This document shows positions 56,485 to 64,000 of a stretch of 64,000 nucleotides of DNA, in pieces. A program made the translations under genes and the position numbers. Position 1 is the stretch's first letter; every line of letters starts with the position of its first letter. Source of the DNA: Platanthera guangdongensis (lineage: Eukaryota > Streptophyta > Magnoliopsida > Asparagales > Orchidaceae); the NCBI GenBank assembly GCA_039583875.1, contig CM077162.1, forward strand, positions 165,063,220-165,127,219. Direction: 5' to 3'. The notes under the pieces are model-generated. The model did not search any database, was not told the DNA's origin, and worked only from the letters and a program-made list of their open reading frames with translations.

Positions 56485-57654
56485 GTGACACGAAGTGGAG
56501 CTGGGCCGTCTGAGTCCCAGCGTTCTGATGAAAGTACGGCACCAGCCGCGGTGCCTACACCTCCACCATCTGCGGAACATGTGTGTTTAGTTGCGGAGGC
56601 CTTATTTACCATGATCCAAGGCCAGCCCCTTAGGCAGGAGCAAGCGGCTGTGAGGCCAGAACAGGTGGCGGCAAGGCCTGAACCTGTCGTGGATTTGGCT
56701 CCTCGAGGAGCTGAGAAGCAACTAACACGGTTTATGAGTTTCCATCCGCCTACGTTCTCGGGAGCGGGAACTCCGACGCAGGCTGAGGATTGGCTATCGC
56801 GCGTCAAGCGAGTGATGACGGCGATAGGAACGGTGGAGTATCAGAAAGTTACTTTAGTTACCTTTTTGCTTGAAGGAGAAGCTCGTTTATGGTGGGATGA
56901 GATGGAGTTGCATCACTTGGCGGGTCGTCCGTTAACCCAAGTATCGATGGAAGAATTCTCCCGGCTCTTCCTAGCGAAGCACCTTCCTGCGGCTCAGCGG
57001 ATAGCCATGGAAAATGAATTCCAACGGTTAACCCAAGGTGATGGCAGTGTTGACGCCTATTTGCATGAATTTACTCGCTTGGGGCGGTATGCGGGTTCGA
57101 TATTTACTGATGAACAGAGGAAGACCAACAGGTTTTATGAAGGACTAAGGGATGAGCTGAGGTTCCTTGTGTCAAGTTCTGTGAACCAAGGTTTTCAAGC
57201 ATTGGTTGACACTGCGAGCGCGCTGGAGAATGATATGAAAAGGGTGTAAGGGAAGAGAGCGTTGGCTGTGACGCAACAGGAGTGGAAGGCGCCCCGATCT
57301 AGGAAACCATTTTATAAGAAGAGATGGGGCAAGAAGTCCAAGCCTAGTGGACAAGCTCCTTCATCCGTGGCAACGGGAGCAACGTCAAGGGCTACCTCCA
57401 AGCCTGATACTCGGGTATGCTTCAATTGTGGCCGCATGGGGCATATTGCGCGCGATTGTCGGATGCCGCCAAAGAGTGAAAAGAAGGCGGGAGCATCTTA
57501 TGCGGAAAAAGGAAAGGCGGTGGTGGATTCCTCTGCCTCGCAGGCGCGTCCCCAGGTCTACAATCTTGGCCTGCAAGAGGCCATCAAGCAGAGTGACGTG
57601 GCCACGGGTATGAGTTTAGTTTTGCATATGATATTGTTTGTATGCTTTGCTTAG
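56485..57654 (+). pseudogene. Element D gag, one premature stop
   Basis: The frame begins right after a TAG (CACCTTTAG at 56476-56484) with GTG ACA CGA (TRSGAGPSESQR), parallel to family A (ARSGAGQSER), and has no ATG at the homologous start. Gag domain: FMSFHPPTFSGAGTPTQAED, TFLLEGEARLWWDEMEL, GDGSVDAYLHEFTRLGRYAG. A TAA at 57247-57249 interrupts it in frame. It resumes to the knuckle CFNCGRMGHIARDC (57418-57459) and DVATGMS at the predicted donor. The unspliced frame ends at 57652-57654. Confidence 0.85.
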
Positions 57655-57698
57655 TACCCCTATGTTTGCGGTTTGTGTGTGTGACATGGATGTCATAG
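57608..57698 (+). other. Predicted 91 bp gag-pro intron, element D
   Basis: Donor CACGG^GTATGAGT at 57607/57608 (same eight intron bases as family A), acceptor GTCATAG^ACTTTGTG at 57698/57699. Splicing joins G to AC (Asp) and reads FVMIRDTLARALFDTGAS of the protease. The interval is T-rich. Confidence 0.6.
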
Positions 57699-60600
57699 AC
57701 TTTGTGATGATTCGGGACACGCTGGCGCGAGCACTGTTTGATACAGGTGCATCGCATTCTGTCTAGTGAGTTTCTGACGCGGCTTGGGATACCCAGTCGT
57801 GCAAAGACAGATAGCGTCAGAGTGGTGTTGCTGAATGGCTGTTGGATGCTTGCGGATCAAGCTTGCGATGTGGCGGTTCAGTTAGGAAGTCGGGATTTTC
57901 GTTTAACTGCATTTGTTTTGCCAATATCGGAATTCGATGTGATTTTTGGGATGGAGAGGCTTGCGGAGCAGCATGCTATGATTGATTGCCAGTCCAAAGA
58001 AATCACGTTGGGCCAGAATACCGAACAGGAGACAAAGTTCGCGTGTATGCGAGGAGTGGGCAGGACATTGATGTCTGCACTCTAGGTAGTCAAGGCTGTT
58101 CGGAAGGGTGCGGAGTGTTACTTTGCACTAATTCAGGCTGTTGAGCCTAAGGCCAGTTTGTGCGAGGTTCCGATTGTGGCAGAATTTACAGATGTGTTTC
58201 CCACGGATCTCCCTGGGCTACCACCCCAGCGGGAGATTGACTTCACAATTGAATTGGTGTCAGGTGCGAAACCTGTGGCCCGCTCGCCATATCGCGTTGC
58301 GCCAAAAGAGATGGCTGAATTGAAGGTTCAACTACAAGAAATGTTGGAGCAAGGTTATATACGCCCAAGTATGTCACCTTGGAGCGCGCCTGTGCTTTTT
58401 GTAAAGAAGTAAGACGGTGGGTTGCGGTTGTGTATCGATTATCGTGAACTGAATAAGCTGACCGAGAAGAATAAGTATCCGATACCCCGGATTGATGAGT
58501 TATTCGATCAGCTGGTGGGCTCGACCGTCTATTAGAAGTTGGACCTGAAGTCTGGTTATTACCAGTTAAGAATTCGAGAAGGTGACATTCCCAAAAACGC
58601 ATTTGGAACGCGTTATGGGCACTATGAGTTCACAGTCATGCCATTTGGACTGTGCAATGCGCCCTCGGTGTTTATGGATCTGATGCACCGTATTTTTCGT
58701 GAGTACCTGGATCTGTTTGTGATTGTGTTCATTGATGACATCCTGGTGTACTCAAAGTCGGAAGCTGAACATGAGATTCACTTGCGGTTGGTGTTGAACA
58801 CGTTGAGGCAAAATCAGCTATATGCCAAGTTCTCGAAGTGCGAGTTTTGGCTATCGTCAGTGGCATTTTTAGGCCATGTGGTGAGTGGAGCGGGCATTGC
58901 AGTGGATCCAGCGAAGATAAGAGCCATACAAGAGTGGCCAATGTTGTCTTCCGTAGCCGAGATCAGGAGTTTCCTTGGAATTGCGGGCTACTATAAACGA
59001 TTTGTGGAGAACTTCTCGCAGATCGCTTTGCCGCTAACCACACTGACGCGAAAAGATCAGAAGTTCGTTTGGACGCCAGAGTGCGCACGAGCTTTTGAAG
59101 AACTGAAGGTTCGGTTGACCACGGCGCCGGTGTTGTCTTCTCCATGTGGAACCGATGGATTTGTGATTTATAGTGATGCCTCAGCGAGCGGCTTAGGCTG
59201 CGTTCTTCTGCAAAAGGAAAAGGTGATTGCTTATGGCTCACGCCAGCTGAAGGTGCACGAGCGAAACTATCCCGTCCATGATTTGGAATTAGCGGCGGTG
59301 ATTTTTGCACTCAAGTTGTGGCGACACTACCTTTATGGAGTGAAGGTGGAGATCTATACCGATCATAAGAGCCTAAAGTATCTTTTGGAGCAGAAAGATT
59401 TGAACATGCGACAACGAAGGTGGTTGGAGTTCCTTGGGGACTACACTTTCGAGATTCACTATACGCCCGGAAAGGGAAACGTTGTCGCGGATGCCTTGAG
59501 TCGGCGGGTTCCGGCTAGAGCGAATTGGTTGCAAAGGCATGATGAACGTCTTATCCAGGAACTGGAGGCATTGGAGATCTATTGTGTTGATAAGAATTCC
59601 ACTGCCATTGCATGGTTGAACTGGACTGAGGTGCAATGTGACCTTGCAGACCGAATTCGACAGGAGGCAAATTCACCTGGAATGACGGTCTTTTGCGAAA
59701 AGAGGGCCGTTTGTGCGTCCCGAATGTGGGAAAACTGAGGGAAGAACTGATGTATGAAGCGCATTATACAAAGTATTCCATTCACCCCGGGAGCACAAAG
59801 ATGTTCAACGATATGAAGAAGCTTTTCTGGTGGCCAGGGCTCAAGAAAGATGTTGCCCTTTATGTCTCGAAATGCCAAACCTGTGCGATGGTGAAGGCGG
59901 AATGCCAAAAGCTGGGCGGTTATTTGAAGTCATTGCCAATCCCAGAGTGGAAATTTGATGATATTTCCATGGATTTTGTGCATGGGTTGCCAAGATCGCA
60001 GCGAGGAAATGATTCCATTTGGGTCATTGTGGACCGGCTAACAAAAGTAGCACATTTTCTCCCGAACAGACGGGATGATTCAGTGGAAAGTTTGGCAAAG
60101 TTATATGTTGATCAAATTGTACGGCTTCACGGTGTTCCTCGGAGCATCGTAAGTGATCGAGATGGGAGATTTACGTCAAATGATTGGAGGCTAGTTCACC
60201 GACTGTTGGGCACGAAGTTGACTTTCAGTACGGCCTTTCATCCCCAAACGGATGGCCAAACTGAACGTACCAACAGAACAATGGAGGACATGCTCCGAAT
60301 GTGCGCCCTTGACTTCGGAAAGAGATGGGAAGATCATCTCTATATTGTAGAGTTTGCATATAATAACAGCTACCAAGCGAGCATTGGGATGGCACCCTAT
60401 GAAGCGCTATATGGAAGGAAGTGTCGTACTCCCTTGGCTTGGGTAGAAGCGGGTGAAGCCCGGGTTTTTAAACCAAATGAGATGGATGAAGCAAACGCAA
60501 CCATCCGGACTATTCGAGCGAGATTGCTTATTGCTCAAGATCGACAAGCAAAGTACTACACCGCCAAGCACCGGAACGTGGAATTTGCGGTTAGCGATTG

Positions 60601-61009
60601 GGTCTACTTGAAGATCAAGCCATTCAAAGGTGTCTCCAGGATTCGACGATTGAAAAAGTTGAGTCCAAGATATTTGGGTCCTTTTGAAGTGGTTGAGCGA
60701 GTTGGCGAAGCGGCTTATCGGCTAGCTCTGTCGGCAGACTTGGGTGGATTACATGATGTCTTTCACATCTCGGTGCTTCGGAAGACCGTGAAAGATCCAG
60801 CTCAAGTGATCGCGGGTGATCGTGTGCCGGTGGAGTATGGGCTAACAACGAGAGTTAGACCCATTCAGATCGAAGATCGAGCCGAGAAACAGTTGCGGAA
60901 CAAGACGGTCGATATGGTAAAAGTCCGGTGGGACAACTGCGCCCGTGAAGAACTGTCATGGGAGCGAGAACAAACCATGCGAGAAGAGTTCCCTGAGCTG
61001 TTTTTGTAA
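57699..61009 (+). pseudogene. Element D pol (protease-RT-RNase H-integrase-chromodomain)
   Basis: Protease keeps DTGASHS, then loses one base near 57763. Stops occur at 58083 (probable CAG to TAG), 58410 and 58533. RT has [10 protein letters not shown] and [10 protein letters not shown]; RNase H has [13 protein letters not shown] and [12 protein letters not shown] deletion of about 60 bases with a frame change near 59670 separates RNase H from integrase. The integrase frame (59693-61009) is undamaged: zinc domain [15 protein letters not shown]...CQTC; catalytic MDFVHGLP, SDRDGRF and TDGQTER; LGPFEVVERVGEAAYRL; and a chromodomain-like end PIQIEDRAEKQLRNKTVDMV plus VRWDNC. Marked similarity to family A pol. 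Confidence 0.9.
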
Positions 61010-61111
61010 TTTGTAGCAAGAATGTTGTAACATAAAATTTTATATGTTGTCACATTTTCTTGCTGGTTTCTGTTGTCTTTCCTGCGTCTGAATTTCGAGG
61101 ACGAAATTTCT

Positions 61112-61127
61112 TGTAGGAGGGGAGGAT
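61112..61127 (+). other. Polypurine tract of element D
   Basis: TTGTAGGAGGGGAGGAT directly before the TGTAACAGCC start of the 3' LTR. A GAGGACGAAATTTC word just upstream is common before the 3' LTR of Tekay-type elements. Confidence 0.88.
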
Positions 61128-63597
61128 TGTAACAGCCCAAATTTCTGAAAACAGGAAATTTTTGGGTGACACGGCCTGGGACACGGGCGTGTCCCAGGGC
61201 GTGTCAGATGACACGGCCTGCGACATGGGCGTGTCGAGGTTGTGTCGACGATCGGCCTTTGTCTCGACGATTTTTCTCTCGACGATGGGTCGAGAGGAGG
61301 CACACGGCCCCGGACACGGGCGTGTCCAAGGCCGTGTCATATGCTCGACGATTGTTACTCGACGATCGTAAAGTGTCGAGACGTAAGTGTTGAGTGTCGA
61401 GAGATTGAACACGGCCTGTGACACGGGCGTGTCACAGGGCGTGTCAAATCAGGTCGATGAACGCAGCCCGCCGAAGGATTTCGACAGGGCGTGTCTTTGT
61501 GCCGTGTCTGGGCACACGGCCTGGGACACGGGTGTGTCACAGGCTGTGTGAAGTCTCGGGATGTTTTGGGATTTTTTTCACCCAGGCACACGGCCACAGA
61601 CATGGGCGTGTCGGAAGGCGTGTTGGTGACACGGCCCATGACACGGGCGTGTCCCATGGGCGTGTCACTGGTTTGGATAAGTCGGTTGACCACCGCTTGA
61701 GGCACACGGCCTGGGACACGGCCATGTCGGAGGCCGTGTCTGGTCAAAATCTGTGGTTTGGCAAAATCGTGGCCGTCCATTCCTTCAGCTGGGATCCAAG
61801 GGCTGAAGCTTCTTCCTCTTTTTCTTAAAGGCCGAAAACTGAGAAGTAATTCTCATTTTGATTTGGCCTTCATCTTTCTTCAAGAGAGAGAAAGAGAGAG
61901 AGAAAGGAGGAGGAAGAAGGAAAGGGGGCTGCTGCTGGTGGTGCTGCTGGTTACCGACGAGAAATCTGAAGTCGTCGTTCCGGAGGAAACACTCTTGCGA
62001 GTCTTGCAAGCTAGCTTGGAGGTCATCGCACCGAAGCGGTCGGCAAGGGTAACGACTTATCTTCCTAGCCATGTGAAGGCTTCTTTTTGGCATAGCTTTG
62101 TGATTTCCCCCACCAAGAGGTGGCTGATATGGAAATCTTTGGGTGGATGCTTGAAATCCCCTTTGTTAGCATATAGATCCGGAAATGGAGTACGGAATAG
62201 GCATGTTGTGTGAAGCCCATCTGGACAGGTTGGTCTGGATTGGTGATGTTGCATACGAACCGGAGAAGGCTCCGTGATAACGTGTAGTGTAAGGAGTCTA
62301 CGGGTTATGCCTGCGAAAAGGAGTAGCAGGAAGTACTGGGGTGGTAGCCCAGGAAAATAGCCATGTGCTATTTTTGGGGTCCAACCTGTGAATGAGGCAC
62401 GGGAAGTACTGGTGGGACCAGGAAAGACCCTTTGTGTTGCTTGATGTCGTAGGGTGTCCACCTGTGAAGCGAGTAACAGGAAGTACTGACATGATAGCTA
62501 GGAAAGACCCCTGACATTTGTGCTTGTGCGGTGTCCACCTGTGAAGAGAATAACATGGAAGTACTGGTGTGCCCAGGAAAGACCCGTTGTTGCTGTGAGA
62601 GAAATGGGTATAGAGAAATACCCAGGCTTGAATGCCAAGAACAGGATTGGTGAGACTGACCTGCGCCTTTGATATAGCCATGAGTACGCTGTACTCAGAG
62701 AAGGCAAGGCGATTTGAGCAACGGGGGGTGGAGGATCCGACCTGCGCTATGTCCGTCCGACGTGAGACCAAAAGGTGCGGTCTGTTGGAGCGCATAGCAA
62801 GAGTCTTCGGCCTGCGCGCCATTACACAATGGGGGGCTACGGGCCATCCCGGTGTAGGAAGACTAACTCCGGCTGCACGCCATGGAGTAAATGCTGAAGA
62901 GATTTACCGTTGGGTTGTGACCCCAATACGGTGGTGGGCAAGAGATTTGCCAGAACACCAAGAATGTGCCCTGAGTGCACGGACCGTTGGGCCGGGTGGC
63001 GAACGGTTGTGATGGCTTGTGTGCGTGAAAGCACATTTTGATGATATATCTTGCCATACTTGTGATTTGCTATGCCTGCAGGGAAAAATACCGCTGCCCC
63101 GAGAGAAGGGGTAGGGTCGTTATAATTTGGTCAGCTGAACGCTGACCGTTGCTTTTGTTTGCCACCATTGGGTGGATTGTCCCTGTACAGGTGCTGGAGA
63201 GCCGAGCGGGACGCGTAGAGGTTGATGTGCCTGCTGTTGTTGTTATTGCTGCTGCTAGCCCTCGAAGGCTATCTGTGTTGTTATGTGTTTTCTTTTATTG
63301 TGGCCGGCCTGCGCGCCAATTTGTTTAGGCCACTGTGTGAAAGCCATGTAAGGCCATAAGGCCAACTCTTTGGACTTGGTGTAAGACATTCCTATAGATA
63401 TATAAAATGTGGAGTTTTATGTTGGGACATTCATGAGGAGTTCAAGTAGTTTAGGCTTCCGCTAGAATGATTTGTGATAGGTGCGATGCGCTACTCTGGT
63501 ATCATCCTGTACCTTCACCGCGTGTTTTGTGATATATACTGTGGGGCCCCGGCCGGACCTTCTAGAATATATCATATGAACGGATGAGGTTGTTACA
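61128..63597 (+). mobile_element. Element D 3' LTR (2470 bp)
   Basis: Matches the 5' LTR with scattered changes and small length differences, including loss of a 12 bp palindrome piece near 61230. Ends GTTGTTACA and is followed by TACTC. Confidence 0.95.
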
Positions 63598-63602
63598 TAC
63601 TC
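63598..63602. repeat. Target-site duplication TACTC, right copy (element D)
   Basis: Matches 53833-53837. Removing D and one copy restores the RT frame of element C. Confidence 0.95.
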
Positions 63603-64000
63603 AGCATTTACGTCTGGTTTTGTCGACCCTGAGGGAGCATAAGTTATATGCGAAGTTGAGCAAGTGTGAGTTTTGGTTACCTCAGGTGTCCTTTCTGGGT
63701 CATGTGGTAAGCAAGGACGGTATTTCTGTGGACCCGACTAAGATTTTTGCGGTAATGGAATGGGAGAGACCTTCTACGCCGAAGGAGATTAGGAGTTTCT
63801 TAGGCCTAACTGGCTATTACAGAAGATTCGTGGAAGGATTTTCGGTGTTGTCTGCTCCTCTAACTAGACTTACTCAGAAGAATACTGCTTTCATTTGGAG
63901 TGATAAATGTGAAGAGGCTTTCCAAGAGCTGAAGAGGAGATTATGTACTGCTCCGATTTTAACCTTACCTACTGAGGGTGTTGAGTATGCAGTGTATGTC
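63603..64000 (+). pseudogene. Element C RT thumb and RNase H start (continuation after D)
   Basis: Hand translation gives [52 protein letters not shown] and [18 protein letters not shown], a continuous frame to the window edge. It follows directly on VEEHT at 53837, showing that D interrupted a pol gene. No stop lies in this part. RNase H catalytic residues are beyond the window. Confidence 0.92.

Larger units (their letters stand above)
53838..63597 (+). mobile_element. Element D: complete Tekay/Del-like gypsy element with damaged genes
   Basis: A 9.76 kb unit with LTRs of 2481 and 2470 bp, perfect 5 bp target duplication, gag, protease, RT, RNase H, integrase and chromodomain-like tail, and polypurine tract. 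Its proteins are close to those of family A although the LTRs are different and it lies in the opposite orientation. It is the innermost insertion and hence the youngest level of the nest. Confidence 0.93.

Overview
This window is plant nuclear heterochromatin, most likely from an angiosperm with a repeat-rich genome. No host gene, tRNA gene or rRNA gene is recognisable. Nearly every base from about 1.5 kb to the right edge belongs to LTR retrotransposons of plant-specific types: an Athila-type Ty3/gypsy element, chromodomain-bearing Tekay/Del-like chromoviruses, and SIRE-like and other Ty1/copia elements. The intact primer-binding sites all begin TGGTATCAGA, the plant initiator tRNA-Met type.

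The layout is a nest of insertions. (0) A decayed Athila-type element lies on the minus strand: LTR about 1.5-2.6 kb, 3' UTR, an Athila-ORF/env-like pseudogene at 4.45-5.65 kb, and a gag-protease relic at 15.4-16.2 kb. Its RT-RNase H-integrase has been deleted. (1a) Copia element F (5962-14770, plus strand, TSD GATAT) sits inside it. F has no pol but keeps an open gag (7656-9227) and an open 752-codon second ORF (10639-12894). (1b) A tandem array of gypsy family A (16227-43004, minus strand) also interrupts the Athila element. It has three internal regions separated by shared LTRs (LTR-int-LTR-int-LTR-int-LTR). (2a) Copia element E (23664-29787, minus strand) is inserted in the second A LTR. 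It lacks protease and RT-RNase H, and its integrase has all three catalytic positions substituted. (2b) Copia element B (43005 onward, plus strand) is inserted in the fourth A LTR. (3) Gypsy element C (47342 onward, plus strand) is inserted in B and runs off the right edge. (4) Gypsy element D (53838-63597, plus strand, TSD TACTC) is inserted in the RT of C, whose reading frame resumes exactly at 63603.

The points most worth following are these. Gypsy families A, C and D each carry a predicted short U-rich phase-1 intron (78, 84 and 91 bp) exactly at the gag-protease junction. The unspliced gag frame terminates within or shortly after the donor, and splicing would fuse gag to pol in frame, so splicing could set the Gag:Gag-Pol ratio. 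The leader of C holds three hairpins with a conserved loop and different but self-complementary stems. Every LTR family in the nest carries its own dense array of short palindromes, with different sequences in most lineages. Element F is a pol-less element with two open ORFs, and E carries a catalytically void integrase. Reading frames were checked by hand translation; there were no database searches, so lineage names rest on recognised motifs.
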